A stretch of DNA of 64,000 nucleotides, taken from contig JAUIBK010000022.1 in NCBI GenBank assembly GCA_030428205.1, forward strand, positions 1 through 64,000, given 5' to 3'. Numbering within the stretch: position 1 is the first letter of the stretch; every line of letters starts with the position of its first letter. The stretch is from a bacterium. Lineage in GTDB: Bacteria; Bdellovibrionota_C; UBA2361; RFPC01. Both the position numbers and the translations under genes were made by a program. The notes under the pieces are model-generated. The model ran no database searches. It was given only the letters and a program-made list of their open reading frames with translations, and was not told where the DNA came from. Below, in pieces: positions 1 to 8,720 of the stretch.

Positions 1-876
1 CACAAAAAAACCTACAAGTGTACGCTTAGCGCCTTCTGCTTTTTCTTTTGCAAGAACATCACGCCCAATGAAGTCACCTTTTTTGAGCTTGACTGTCCAT
101 CCAATTCCAGACTCAATCGCCGAGATATCATCGCCTAATTCATGCCCGTGCAACGGGTAACACGCTTCGAGTCGGAGCGAATCACGAGCACCAAGGCCAG
201 CAGGAAGGAGCCCCTTGTCACCACCAGCTTCAAGCAGTGCTTGCCACATATCAGTCGCCGCAGCCTGAGGTATAAAAAACTCCAGCCCATCTTCTCCCGT
301 GTATCCCGTTCGTGCTGCAATAATCTCAGCTCCAAAAAGCTCACACGTTGCAAAATGAAAATAAGCGATTTCATCGAAGGAGATATTCGCACCAAGCTGA
401 TTTGCGATTTCAAGAGCCTTGGGCCCTTGAATCGCTATCTGGGCATATTCATCGCTTCTGTCTTCAAACTGAGCTTCAAAGGTGTTGTGCTCTGTAAACC
501 AACTAAAATCTTTCTCTCGATTTGAAGCGTTCACACAGACAAGAAATTTTTCTGGGGAAAATCGATAGATGATAATATCGTCAACGACCCCACCGTTTTC
601 ATTGATGATCGCAGAATAGTGGGCCTTTCCATCGACTAACTTTGCCACATTATTACAGGTCATATACTGGAGCGCATCTTCCGCCTGTGGGCCCGTAACA
701 AAGACCTCTCCCATGTGGCTTACATCGAAAATTCCAGCGTGGTTACGAACCGCGTGGTGCTCGTCAATAACACTCGAATACTGCACTGGCATCTCAAAAC
801 CAGCAAATGGAACAAATCGCGCACCAAGCTGCTCGTGACACTCATAGAGTGGGGTTCTTCGTAGGGATTCTTCCAT
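1..876 (-). CDS. gcvT: Aminomethyltransferase (glycine cleavage T protein), 3' end outside window
   Basis: Transfers the aminomethyl carbon from the lipoylated H protein to tetrahydrofolate, giving methylene-THF and ammonia. I translated the minus strand from the ATG at 876 and found 292 codons without a stop or frameshift; the gene runs off the left edge. Visible GcvT landmarks are the N-terminal RRTPLYECHEQLGARFVPFAGFEMPVQY type block split over residues 6-32, the FDVSHMGEV motif near residue 58, ENGGVVDD near 113, the RTGYTGEDG motif near 190 and LGARDSLRLEACYPLHGHEL further on. Its start overlaps the folD stop by one base (TAATG), so the two are probably translationally coupled in a one-carbon operon. 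gcvH and gcvP would be expected beyond the edge but are not seen. Confidence 0.95.
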   Translation of the reverse strand, partial: MEESLRRTPLYECHEQLGARFVPFAGFEMPVQYSSVIDEHHAVRNHAGIFDVSHMGEVFVTGPQAEDALQYMTCNNVAKLVDGKAHYSAIINENGGVVDDIIIYRFSPEKFLVCVNASNREKDFSWFTEHNTFEAQFEDRSDEYAQIAIQGPKALEIANQLGANISFDEIAYFHFATCELFGAEIIAARTGYTGEDGLEFFIPQAAATDMWQALLEAGGDKGLLPAGLGARDSLRLEACYPLHGHELGDDISAIESGIGWTVKLKKGDFIGRDVLAKEKAEGAKRTLVGFFV

Positions 877-1784
877 TACGCAGTTATACTCCTTAAAAAA
901 GAATTGAAAGTATTTTCCATGAGCATCGCAACGGTCATAGGACCAACGCCACCGGGGACAGGGGTTATCGCTTGGCAGATTGGGGCTACGGCATCATAAT
1001 CTACATCACCAGTCAGAGATCCGTCCTCAAGCCGGTTAATTCCAACATCAATCACAATGGCCCCCTCTTTGACCCACCCACTCGTTACAAGGTGAGGGCG
1101 TCCTACAGCGGCAATAAGGATATCAGCACTACGACAGATTTCTTCAATTTTTGCCGTACGCGAGTGAACAGTTGTTACCGTGGCGTTTCTCTCTAGAAGA
1201 AGCTGGACAAGAGGTTTTCCGACAAGTATCGAGCGCCCAATCACAACGGCGTGCTTAGCAGAGAGATCTCCCCTTGGGAGACCGTGTTTAGGGAGCTCCC
1301 CCTCTCCACTCTCGATATCACTTAAGGCGAGATCGACAAGATGCATACACCCTAATGGAGTACACGGTTTGAGAAGAGCATCACCACGTGCGAGCAATCC
1401 TTGGTTATAGGGGTGAAGTCCATCCGCGTCTTTTTCGGGGTCAATGAGATCAAGGAGTTTATTTTCAGGAAGGCTTGCTGGGAGAGGAAGTTGTAAGAGG
1501 ATTCCATGGATATTCGCATCCTCATTAAAACGAGTCAGCACAGCAGCAACATCATCAAACGAAGCGCTTGCAGGAAGTCGTTCATCAAAAGTTTGAAATC
1601 CACAACGCGTAGCGACCTTAGACTTCGTTCTGACGTAGTACCCTGAAGCTGGATCCTCTCCAACGAGAAGAACTGCTAAACCTGGAACAGCCCCTAACTT
1701 TTCTTTTTCACTCACTACCCGCAAACGGAGCCGTTGTTCGAACTGCTTCGAAAGCCACTTTCCATTCAATACCTTAGGACTCAA
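876..1784 (-). CDS. folD: Bifunctional methylenetetrahydrofolate dehydrogenase / methenyl-THF cyclohydrolase
   Basis: Interconverts 5,10-methylene-THF and 10-formyl-THF using NADP, so it can consume the methylene-THF made by the GcvT neighbour. The 302-residue length is slightly above the usual 280-300. The catalytic Tyr50 and Lys54 lie in GYYVRTKSK, the substrate block GILLQLPLPASLP is near residue 95, DADGLHPYN follows near 118, and the Rossmann-type GRSILVGKP sits near 183. The C-terminal TPVPGGVGPMTVAMLMENT block is intact. The start is the ATG at 1784; about 260 bases separate it from the divergent ald, which should hold both promoters. The stop shares one base with the gcvT start. Confidence 0.97.
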   Translation of the reverse strand: MSPKVLNGKWLSKQFEQRLRLRVVSEKEKLGAVPGLAVLLVGEDPASGYYVRTKSKVATRCGFQTFDERLPASASFDDVAAVLTRFNEDANIHGILLQLPLPASLPENKLLDLIDPEKDADGLHPYNQGLLARGDALLKPCTPLGCMHLVDLALSDIESGEGELPKHGLPRGDLSAKHAVVIGRSILVGKPLVQLLLERNATVTTVHSRTAKIEEICRSADILIAAVGRPHLVTSGWVKEGAIVIDVGINRLEDGSLTGDVDYDAVAPICQAITPVPGGVGPMTVAMLMENTFNSFLRSITA

Positions 1785-2046
1785 GCTGGGGTACCTTCAT
1801 TTGAGTTTGGGCAGATTTTGACCCGAATTACACACTGATATATATAGTAGTCTCTACGTAAGAAGTAAACTTCGATGTTGCTCAACGACCTGGGGGAAAC
1901 TGTCGTTCATCAGCTCTAGCTTCTTGCTCTTTACGCTCGACTTTGACTTTGACTGATCCCACAAGCTTCGGCAGAGATCTGCCGAGTCTCAGGTCAAGCC
2001 ACTAGACAATAGAAGAGGGAAAACCCCTCACGGGAGGATTCTTTAG
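1785..2046. other. Divergent folD/ald intergenic region
   Basis: About 260 bases that must carry promoters for both directions; I could not assign convincing -35/-10 pairs. It contains a hexamer-phased stretch (ctcga ctttga ctttga, about 1936-1951) like those seen upstream of pgpA and obgE. A 7-bp inverted repeat with a 4-nt loop follows (tcggcag-agat-ctgccga, about 1969-1986) and could be an operator or attenuator for ald. Confidence 0.4.
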
Positions 2047-3162
2047 ATGATCATAGGTGTACCTCGAGAAAGAAAAACGCTTGAAAAACGGGTCGCTCTG
2101 ACTCCAGACGGTGCTCATCAGCTCGTTGAGCACGGCCATAGAGTTCTGATTGAAGAAAACGCTGGATTAGGCGCCGACTTCTCAAATGATGCTTTTCACG
2201 AAGCAGGCGCTGAGATTGTGTCCACACTCAAAGATGTCTGGACCAAAGCTGAGCTCGTAGTAAAGGTCAAAGAGCCCCACGAGACGGAGTATGAGTTTTT
2301 TCGGCCTGGCCTCGCTCTCTTTGACTACCTCCACCTCGCCAGTATGCCTGATGTGACCAAAGCTATGCTTGACGGCGGCATGACTGGGATAGCCTATGAA
2401 CTCGTGCAGCTTGCGGATGGAAGACTCCCCCTCCTTGAGCCTATGAGTGAGGTTGCAGGAAAACTCTCCGTTCTCAATGGTTCATTTTACCTTCTTTCTC
2501 AAAACGAAGGACGCGGAGTTCTGCTTGGAGGAGCAGTCGGTGTGCCTCGCTCAAATGTTACCATTATTGGTGCGGGTACCTCTGGACGAGCTGCTTGTGA
2601 AATGGCTTTTGGGATGGGAGCCCACGTAACCGTCCTTGACGTCAACACTGCTAAGCTTGAAGCTCTTAAGTTCGATTTTAGCAACCAGATAACAACGGCT
2701 TACTCAACACCTGCTGCAATTCGTCGCATCCTCCAAACCACAGACCTTCTTATTGGCGCTGTACTTGTTCCTGGCGCCGCAGCTCCTCGGATCATCACTC
2801 GAGATATGATCAAAGAGATGCCAAAAGGTTCTGCCTTCGTGGATATCAGCATCGACCAAGGAGGATGCGCCGAGACGATTCGGGCCACTTCACTTGAGGA
2901 TCCAGTGTATATCGAAGAAGGGGTACTGCACTACGGCGTATGCAATATGCCAGCTCAAACAGCGCGCACCTCAACTATGGCACTCACATCGGCTACACTT
3001 CCTTACATTACCCAGTTAGCCGACACCGGCATACAGGAAGCCCTCTTGAAATACCCTCTCCTACGAAACGCTCTGAACACTCACAAGGGAAAGCTAACAA
3101 ACCAAGCAGTGAGTGATGCTGTGGGAGTAGAATATACCTCTATCGACGCGGCGCTAGGTTGA
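2047..3162 (+). CDS. ald: Alanine dehydrogenase
   Basis: NAD-dependent oxidative deamination of L-alanine to pyruvate and ammonia (or the reverse). At 371 residues it has the standard Ald length, and the catalytic residues fall at their canonical positions: Lys75 in VVKVKEP and His96 in DYLHLA. The nucleotide-binding Rossmann segment is VTIIGAGTSGRAACEMA near residues 172-190, and the VDISIDQGGCAET block near 267-280 is intact. A GGGAGG-type ribosome-binding site (acgggaggattctttag) precedes the ATG. It is monocistronic by context: divergent from folD and convergent with the min operon, with a 29-bp-stem hairpin in the convergent gap. Confidence 0.97.
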   Translation: MIIGVPRERKTLEKRVALTPDGAHQLVEHGHRVLIEENAGLGADFSNDAFHEAGAEIVSTLKDVWTKAELVVKVKEPHETEYEFFRPGLALFDYLHLASMPDVTKAMLDGGMTGIAYELVQLADGRLPLLEPMSEVAGKLSVLNGSFYLLSQNEGRGVLLGGAVGVPRSNVTIIGAGTSGRAACEMAFGMGAHVTVLDVNTAKLEALKFDFSNQITTAYSTPAAIRRILQTTDLLIGAVLVPGAAAPRIITRDMIKEMPKGSAFVDISIDQGGCAETIRATSLEDPVYIEEGVLHYGVCNMPAQTARTSTMALTSATLPYITQLADTGIQEALLKYPLLRNALNTHKGKLTNQAVSDAVGVEYTSIDAALG

Positions 3163-3191
3163 GAATCCCCGCATCCTTTAGCTAATGACCA

Positions 3192-3251
3192 ACCAAATGG
3201 GCGGACTTTTTAATGAGCACAAGTGCTCATTAAAAAGTCCGCCCATTTGGT
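3192..3251. terminator. Perfect 29-bp inverted repeat between convergent ald and minE
   Basis: Arms 3192-3220 and 3223-3251 are exact reverse complements, separated by only 2 bases. The element begins ACCAAATGGGCGGAC, then T5, and ends with the complement. It lies between the stops of ald (+) and minE (-), so a bidirectional terminator is the simplest reading. However, the T run lies inside the stem and not after it. It resembles in layout the hairpins at 15502-15589 and 61425-61512, which also start CCA, carry GA/ACTTTTT in mid-arm and lie between convergent genes. Confidence 0.75.
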
Positions 3252-3284
3252 AAAATATCTGAGACTAAAATTACTACTCAAACC

Positions 3285-3641
3285 CTAAGCAGTGCTTGCG
3301 GCTTGCGATGCTCTCTGATCCTTTCGCTTTTTGCGAGAACGGCTCTTTGCTTGGTGCCGAGCGCCGGCAACTCCATGAATAGCATCCTGACGCTTCACAA
3401 CGACTGGAGAGTTAATGAGCAACGTTGTCGTATCACCAGCTCGCTCATAATCGATATCAAAACCTTGCTCATCAATTACGAAGTACCGCTCAATAACGTC
3501 AACCAGCTCACGGCGAAAAGAAGCCATCTCTTCATTCGTTAAGCCAGCTCGATCTTGAACAAGTACAAAATGGAGTCGGCTTTTCGCAACCGACTTACTA
3601 CGACTAGCTCCGAACAACTTTTCTTTTAGGGCTGTAAACAT
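3285..3641 (-). CDS. minE: Cell division topological specificity factor MinE
   Basis: MinE stimulates MinD ATPase and drives MinCD off mid-cell, restricting Z-rings to the centre. Residues 1-30 hold the membrane-targeting and MinD-contact segment (SVAKSRLHFVLVQDRAGL), followed by the topological specificity domain with IERYFVIDEQGFDIDYER and LLINSPV. The protein is 118 residues, whereas MinE is usually 80-95. The excess is a C-terminal Arg/Lys/Ser/Gln-rich tail after about residue 85 (KSRSRKKRKDQRASQ) that is not part of the family fold. It is the last gene of minC-minD-minE, 42 bases after minD. Confidence 0.95.
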   Translation of the reverse strand: MFTALKEKLFGASRSKSVAKSRLHFVLVQDRAGLTNEEMASFRRELVDVIERYFVIDEQGFDIDYERAGDTTTLLINSPVVVKRQDAIHGVAGARHQAKSRSRKKRKDQRASQAASTA

Positions 3642-3683
3642 AGGTTTCTCCTCAAACTTTGAATTCCCTGAGAGTACAATCTA

Positions 3684-4508
3684 TTAGCCGATACCAAGTC
3701 GCCGACCCAGGCGACCAAAGAGCGAATTCGAGCGCCCGTCGGGAATAGGGATAGCCTCTCCTCCAATACGGCGAGCGATACGGCTAAAAGCCTCACCAGC
3801 CGCTGATTTTGTGTTATAGACGACCGGCTCACCGCAGTTTGCCGCAACAATAATGGTCTCATCTCTCTCGACAACACCAATCAAATTAATGCCAAGAATA
3901 TCTTGCACATCATCAATAGAGAGCATATCGCCCCGACGAACCATATCGTAATCGATACGGTTAACGAGGAGATCTGGATCGATCCCACGCGCACTCAAGA
4001 GACCAACAACTCGGTCAGCATCTCGTATCGCCGAGACCTCAGGGGTTGTCACAATAAGTGCCCTATCTGCACCAGCACAAGCATTCTTAAAGCCTTGCTC
4101 AATTCCAGCTGGAGAATCGACAAGGATATAGTGAAACTCCCTACGGTACTTATCGATCGCTACCTTCATCTCCTCTTCACCGACAATATCTTTATCGTCA
4201 GTTTGAGAAGCAGGAAGAAGGTAAAGGTTCTGGGATTTTTTAGAACGGATAATCGCCTGGTTGGGCTTACACAAGCCTTTTGCGACATCAACTACATTAA
4301 ACACAATGCGGTTTTCAAGCCCGAGAATAACGTCAAGATTGCGCAACCCTATATCTGCATCAATAACGAGCGTCTTTTTTCCCTGAAGCGCAAGAGCGGC
4401 CCCAAGGCTCGCTGTCGTTGTTGTTTTTCCGACCCCCCCTTTACCAGAGGTAACAACAATAACTTCACCCGCTCCCTTCTTCGCAGACGATCCATTTCGT
4501 AAATCCAT
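3684..4508 (-). CDS. minD: Septum site-determining ATPase MinD
   Basis: Membrane-cycling ParA/MinD-family ATPase that recruits MinC and, with MinE, positions the division site. The deviant Walker A SGKGGVGKTT occupies residues 21-30 with the signature Lys23 and catalytic Lys28. VIDADIGLRNLDVILG follows near 47-62 and DSPAGIEQGF near 133 (Walker B/switch II region). The C-terminus SLFGRLGRRLGIG is a short amphipathic helix typical of the membrane-targeting sequence. Length 274 matches the family. It lies 33 bases after minC and 42 before minE. Confidence 0.98.
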   Translation of the reverse strand: MDLRNGSSAKKGAGEVIVVTSGKGGVGKTTTTASLGAALALQGKKTLVIDADIGLRNLDVILGLENRIVFNVVDVAKGLCKPNQAIIRSKKSQNLYLLPASQTDDKDIVGEEEMKVAIDKYRREFHYILVDSPAGIEQGFKNACAGADRALIVTTPEVSAIRDADRVVGLLSARGIDPDLLVNRIDYDMVRRGDMLSIDDVQDILGINLIGVVERDETIIVAANCGEPVVYNTKSAAGEAFSRIARRIGGEAIPIPDGRSNSLFGRLGRRLGIG

Positions 4509-4541
4509 ATACTCTCCTCGCTTCCTAACGATTAAAAATCT

Positions 4542-5507
4542 TCAAGCACCACGCCGACACAACGCACTCGAACGCGAACGATAAGGCTCAACTACAATAA
4601 GGTTCCCTTCTACTCGAGCAAGCTCTGGAGCTCGACCACCATCTTCCGCTCCTCGAGATATAACTGTCCCAATACGAAGCTGCGTTGGGCGTAAATCTTG
4701 TGCAAAGATATACCTCCCACCACCTGTCTCATCATATGCACCTGCATGAGCAACGCCACGCAATGTGCCAAGGACAAAGATGTCTCCCCCAGCCACAATC
4801 TCTGCACCAGAGTTCACATCTCCACACACAACAAGGGTATGCTCTGTCTCAACCTTCTGCCCCGATCGGAGAGTTCCGTAGATTACTCTCGCATCGGGGT
4901 CATCAAACAATCCTGCATCCGTTGAAACCCCACCAGCCTGCCGCTCGGCTCTCTGAAACCCTCCATCGTCAAAGGTGTCAAGGTCATCATCAAACTCAAC
5001 GGCACCTATGCCATCAAAGAGACTCATTGGCTCATGTGACTCCTGGTCGCCATCTCTGCGCGCGCCACCACGGGCTCCGTGCACAGGGTCTAAACGCACC
5101 CCCCGCTTACTGGGCGAAATCTCCTCGCTTCCTCGAAGCGACTCCAAGTGCGAAGAAGAAGAAAATGGGTCCTCCTCTACCGACTGGTTAATCTTGATGT
5201 CGAAATCATCCTTCATCATCGAGGCAACTCGATCAACAAGCTCCCCAGATGGCTTTTCTCCCAACCACTCAAGGTGGACACTATTTCCCTTCAGAAACCC
5301 ACTCCGCGAAACAAGAAACTCTCTCAGCGCATCTTCAAGTTGTTCATCTTCCACTCGAGCATCAAGCCGAATTACCAGGCCATCTGCCGTCCCTCTCGCA
5401 GTAACAATTCCACCAGCCGAGGTCATAGATCCAGCAACGTCTCCGTCTTGAGGACCGAAGGGAACTGCTTCCTCATCACCACCAGTTCCTGAATTACTTC
5501 CCGTCAT
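4542..5507 (-). CDS. minC: Septum site-determining protein MinC
   Basis: FtsZ polymerisation inhibitor, delivered to the membrane by MinD. The N-terminal MinC domain spans roughly residues 40-110 (VIRLDARVEDEQLEDALREF, EWLGEKPSGELVDRV). The C-terminal beta-helix domain that binds MinD occupies about 205-310, with the glycine-turn repeats RSGQKVETEHTLVVCGDVN, VAGGDIFVLGTLRGVAHAGA and RIGTVISR. The linker between them (about 110-205) is long, acidic and low-complexity, which makes the protein 321 residues against a usual 220-260. It is the first gene of the min operon; the start is the ATG at 5507. Confidence 0.93.
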   Translation of the reverse strand: MTGSNSGTGGDEEAVPFGPQDGDVAGSMTSAGGIVTARGTADGLVIRLDARVEDEQLEDALREFLVSRSGFLKGNSVHLEWLGEKPSGELVDRVASMMKDDFDIKINQSVEEDPFSSSSHLESLRGSEEISPSKRGVRLDPVHGARGGARRDGDQESHEPMSLFDGIGAVEFDDDLDTFDDGGFQRAERQAGGVSTDAGLFDDPDARVIYGTLRSGQKVETEHTLVVCGDVNSGAEIVAGGDIFVLGTLRGVAHAGAYDETGGGRYIFAQDLRPTQLRIGTVISRGAEDGGRAPELARVEGNLIVVEPYRSRSSALCRRGA

Positions 5508-6004
5508 CTGCTACTCCTCAATTCTTGGTTGGCCGTTTCATAACAAAAGCCACTCCCAAGTGCCCCAAAAATCCTCAACAGGGGGACACGCCAAACACAA
5601 ACAACTCCCAATGGAACGCTTCTTCACATAATTCTGATAGAGCATTTACAAGAACAAAACACTCGATCAAGAAGAAGTAATAATCATAAGGGGTTAGTCG
5701 AAAGCATTACTTTAAGTAACTTATAGCAAAGATGGCTCAAGCGCGTCAACGATGAAGTGCGGACAATCTAAGAAAAAATAACGAGAACTATAGGCTCTTA
5801 AGAACTCTCACCGAGTCTGGGTTTTCGTTGCAACCTGCCTCACTCTCGCACTCATCAACCACCAAGCTATTACGTTCTCCCCTACTCCTTGACCTCGACT
5901 TCGACCTCGACAAAAATAGAGGTAAGGCGCATGCAACACTTCCCTCCTGGACTGTGGCATCTGCCTAAACCACTAAATTGACTCAATTGTGTTGGGATAC
6001 GAAG
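5508..6004. other. Divergent minC/pgpA intergenic region, no gene seen
   Basis: About 500 bases with no supportable coding region. The minC-proximal half is AT-rich and should hold the min promoter. Near 5887-5911 there is a hexamer-phased stretch (ccttga cctcga cttcga cctcga) of the same type as those before ald and obgE. I found no clear promoter boxes or RNA gene. Confidence 0.4.
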
Positions 6005-6499
6005 ATGAAGCTTTCTCGTTTTATTGCATCAGGTTTCTTCAGTGGCTTCTCCCCAATCTCACCGGGGACCATTGGTACCGCCATCTATGTGATACTCTGG
6101 CTGGCTCTCACACTCACTTTTCCTGGTTGGAGCACCATCACCCTACAGATTTTGCTCCTTTTTTTCCTTACTCTGACTGGACTGTATGTAAGCAGAGTCT
6201 GCCTCCAAGGCGAGAGACTGTCTCCTCAATACAGCAAAGGAGAGAAAGAAGATCCTCAGTACATCGTGATTGACGAGTGGGCTGGCATGCAAGTGGCACT
6301 TCTGCTCGCCTCACCACAACAACCCCTTGCTATTATTTGTGCTTTTGCACTCTTTCGTTTTTTTGACATACTCAAACCTGGGCCCGTAAGACGAGCTGAA
6401 AAGTTGCCTGGCGAATGGGGAATTATGCTCGACGATATTATTGCAGGGCTTCTCTCTCTAGGAATATGGGTTATAGTCTCAGCACTTCTACCCATCTAG
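6005..6499 (+). CDS. pgpA: Phosphatidylglycerophosphatase A
   Basis: Membrane enzyme that dephosphorylates phosphatidylglycerophosphate to phosphatidylglycerol. From the ATG at 6005 the protein is 164 residues. The family signature is complete: GFFSGFSPISPGTIGT at the N-terminus, IVIDEWAGMQVAL mid-protein, and FRFFDILKPGPVRRAEKLPG with MLDDIIAGL near the C-terminus. Hydrophobic segments lie around residues 20-55, 90-110 and 135-160. An in-frame TTG at 5978 would add nine residues, but the conserved domain starts right after the ATG, so I prefer 6005. It is followed 10 bases later by the propeller gene. Confidence 0.93.
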   Translation: MKLSRFIASGFFSGFSPISPGTIGTAIYVILWLALTLTFPGWSTITLQILLLFFLTLTGLYVSRVCLQGERLSPQYSKGEKEDPQYIVIDEWAGMQVALLLASPQQPLAIICAFALFRFFDILKPGPVRRAEKLPGEWGIMLDDIIAGLLSLGIWVIVSALLPI

Positions 6500-6509
6500 T
6501 GTCATTGCT

Positions 6510-7625
6510 ATGAAAGTACAAACCCTGCTCTTACTCCTCTTGCTTACGCCCCTGGCTATTTTTGCACAACCTCAGCATGAACAAGCTCAACGCGATCTCG
6601 CTCAAGAGCTCATGGACACCCCACAAGCCACCCAAGAGATGGAAAAACCTGAGTCTGGCAAACCGCTCTTTCCAAGACTCGACCCCTCTGTCGCCCTCAA
6701 TTTCACGATCATGAATGTCCCCAAAAGCCGAGGAAGAATAGCCTTCTCAGCCAAAGTCGATGGATATGAGCGAATCTTCGTAGCCGATCTCCAATCCAAG
6801 AGGGTTTCAACGCTGATTGACGGCCCCGGAAACAATTCTTTTCCTGCCTGGTCACCAGATGGACACCAAGTGGCATTCGTCTCTGACCGATTCGGCAACA
6901 ACTCCATTTTTGTTGCTGACTGGGACGGATCAAATCAACGTGCTGTAACAAACGGCAATAAGCCAGCTGGCGATCCCTCCTGGCACCCGAACGGAAAGTC
7001 AATTACCTACTACCAAGAAGAGGAGCACTCGAAACACACCAACCTCTGGAACACTAATCTCAAATCTGGAAAGTCTCAGCGAATTACCAACTTCTCTGGG
7101 CGAAATAGTACTCCAACTTTCCACCCTTCAGGTGACTCTCTTGCTTACTCAACAAACCGATTCTGGCCTGGCTGGGACGTCTGTGTCTTTGACCTCACAA
7201 AACGACAAGAAAAATGCATTCTCAAAGGGAAAAACTCTTACTGTCGACCTGAGTGGACCAAAGACGGTAAAGAAGTTTACTTCTCTTACGGTGGTGGAAA
7301 AGAACTTGATATCGGAGTGGTTACCCCTGGCGCCAAACAACTCAAAAACATTACCTCGCATGACGGGCGTGAATACGATCCTAAACTCTCTCAGTCTGGC
7401 AAAGAGCTGATCTACTGTTCAGACAACAACACCACCGGATCATTTCATATATCAATACTCTCTGAAGACAAGGACAAGGAGCTTATTCTTATCGATTCTC
7501 CCTACTCTATCCGCTTTCCGAGCTGGACCGATCAAAACACTCTTGAACTTGAAGTAGCTCGCATTAAAGCCGCCCAGGAAGAGCAACAAAAGCAACGACC
7601 TTTACCTTCTCACTTGGAGGAGTAG
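6510..7625 (+). CDS. TolB-like exported beta-propeller protein
   Basis: Residues 1-19 form a signal peptide (KVQTLLLLLLLTPLAIFAQP). The remainder is a series of PD40/WD40-like TolB-type blades: FPAWSPDGHQVAFVSDRFG near 115, DPSWHPNGKSITYY near 158, TPTFHPSGDSLAYSTNR near 202, RPEWTKDGKEVYFSYGG near 250 and DPKLSQSGKELIYCSDN near 295. TolB-type propellers act in the periplasm, but this gene is not in a tolQRAB context, so I do not call it tolB. It lies between pgpA (10 bases) and the peptidase lipoprotein (6 bases), suggesting one transcript from pgpA to pyrF. Confidence 0.85.
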   Translation: MKVQTLLLLLLLTPLAIFAQPQHEQAQRDLAQELMDTPQATQEMEKPESGKPLFPRLDPSVALNFTIMNVPKSRGRIAFSAKVDGYERIFVADLQSKRVSTLIDGPGNNSFPAWSPDGHQVAFVSDRFGNNSIFVADWDGSNQRAVTNGNKPAGDPSWHPNGKSITYYQEEEHSKHTNLWNTNLKSGKSQRITNFSGRNSTPTFHPSGDSLAYSTNRFWPGWDVCVFDLTKRQEKCILKGKNSYCRPEWTKDGKEVYFSYGGGKELDIGVVTPGAKQLKNITSHDGREYDPKLSQSGKELIYCSDNNTTGSFHISILSEDKDKELILIDSPYSIRFPSWTDQNTLELEVARIKAAQEEQQKQRPLPSHLEE

Positions 7626-7631
7626 CCAAAA

Positions 7632-8720
7632 GTGAGTTCTCCTCGACGACTCATTCGAGCTTTCACCCTTCTCATACCAATTGGGCTGATTGCCTTTGCC
7701 GTCTTTGCACTAACCTCTTGTAGTCCATTCTATGTTCTTCGAGCTGCTTACGAAGAGAGTAAAATCCTCCTTGCACGCGAAGATATTCAAGACGTGATTG
7801 ATTCAAGCCCATCAGACGAAGAGGAGAGAGAGAAGCTTACTCTTGTGCTTGAAGCGAGAGCATTTTCAGAGTCTATTGGCCTCACTCCAAAAGATACTTT
7901 TACAAAGTACTCTAAAGTCGATCGTGACATTCTCGCCTGGGTCCTTCTCGCCTCCGAGAAAACCTCATTTACGATGTACACCTGGTGGTACCCCATTGTT
8001 GGAACGGTGCCCTATAAGGGGTATTTTGAGGAAAGAAATGCGCAATGTACTGCAACAAGGCTCGAGCGAAAGGGGTATGAAACATGGGTACGTCCGACCG
8101 AAGCAATAAGTACACTTGGTTGGTTTAACGATCCTATCCTATCAACAACCCTTCAACATTCACGGGAGCGAATCGCCAATACCGTTATTCATGAAACGTT
8201 TCATACGACCTATTGGATTCCAGACTACGTTGATTTTAATGAGAGTGCGGCAAATTTCGTAGGCTACCAAGGAGCAATCGATTTTTTTTCAGCTCAACTT
8301 TCAGCCTGCACAACTTCCGTATGTAAAAAAGAAAAAGAGCTCCTTCTCTCAGAAGCCGTTCATTCCCGAGAGCGCGAACTCCTTGTCGCAGATATTGTCA
8401 CCTCTCTCTATGAAGCCCTGCAAACAGTCTATAAGAGCGATCTCACAGAAGATGCAAAGCTTCAAAAACGCCAAGCGGTCTTTGCGGAGCACATAAATCC
8501 TCTTCGAGAAAAATACCCCAAGATGACAGCTTTCCAAAAAGTAAATAATGCTGAAATCCTCCAACTCAGGCTCTACCTTACAAAGCTACATATTTTTGAA
8601 GACGCCTTTGTCTCATGTAAGAAATCTTGGAAATGTTTCTTTTCTAAGATAGAACAAACCCAATCAGCTGTTGAAGACGAGCAAGCCAATCCCTTTATCT
8701 ATCTTAAGGAACTCCAATGA
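7632..8720 (+). CDS. Predicted zinc aminopeptidase lipoprotein (COG4324-like)
   Basis: The start is GTG at 7632. Residues 7-30 form a lipoprotein signal ending in a lipobox (ALTSC, Cys30). The N-terminal SPFYVLRAAYEESKILLARE resembles the start of the predicted aminopeptidase family COG4324. The metal motif HETFH (HExxH) is at residues 187-191 in IANTVIHETFHTTYW, followed by FNESAANFVGYQGA, whose Glu could be the third ligand. The C-terminal 130 residues are charged and helical. The gene ends in an ATGA overlap with pyrF. Substrate unknown; family assignment rests on these motifs only. Confidence 0.75.
   Translation: MSSPRRLIRAFTLLIPIGLIAFAVFALTSCSPFYVLRAAYEESKILLAREDIQDVIDSSPSDEEEREKLTLVLEARAFSESIGLTPKDTFTKYSKVDRDILAWVLLASEKTSFTMYTWWYPIVGTVPYKGYFEERNAQCTATRLERKGYETWVRPTEAISTLGWFNDPILSTTLQHSRERIANTVIHETFHTTYWIPDYVDFNESAANFVGYQGAIDFFSAQLSACTTSVCKKEKELLLSEAVHSRERELLVADIVTSLYEALQTVYKSDLTEDAKLQKRQAVFAEHINPLREKYPKMTAFQKVNNAEILQLRLYLTKLHIFEDAFVSCKKSWKCFFSKIEQTQSAVEDEQANPFIYLKELQ

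Noticed and set aside
4685..5492. Several long plus-strand frames opposite minC
   Set aside because: They are antisense to the conserved MinC domains and have no initiation signals or domain content.
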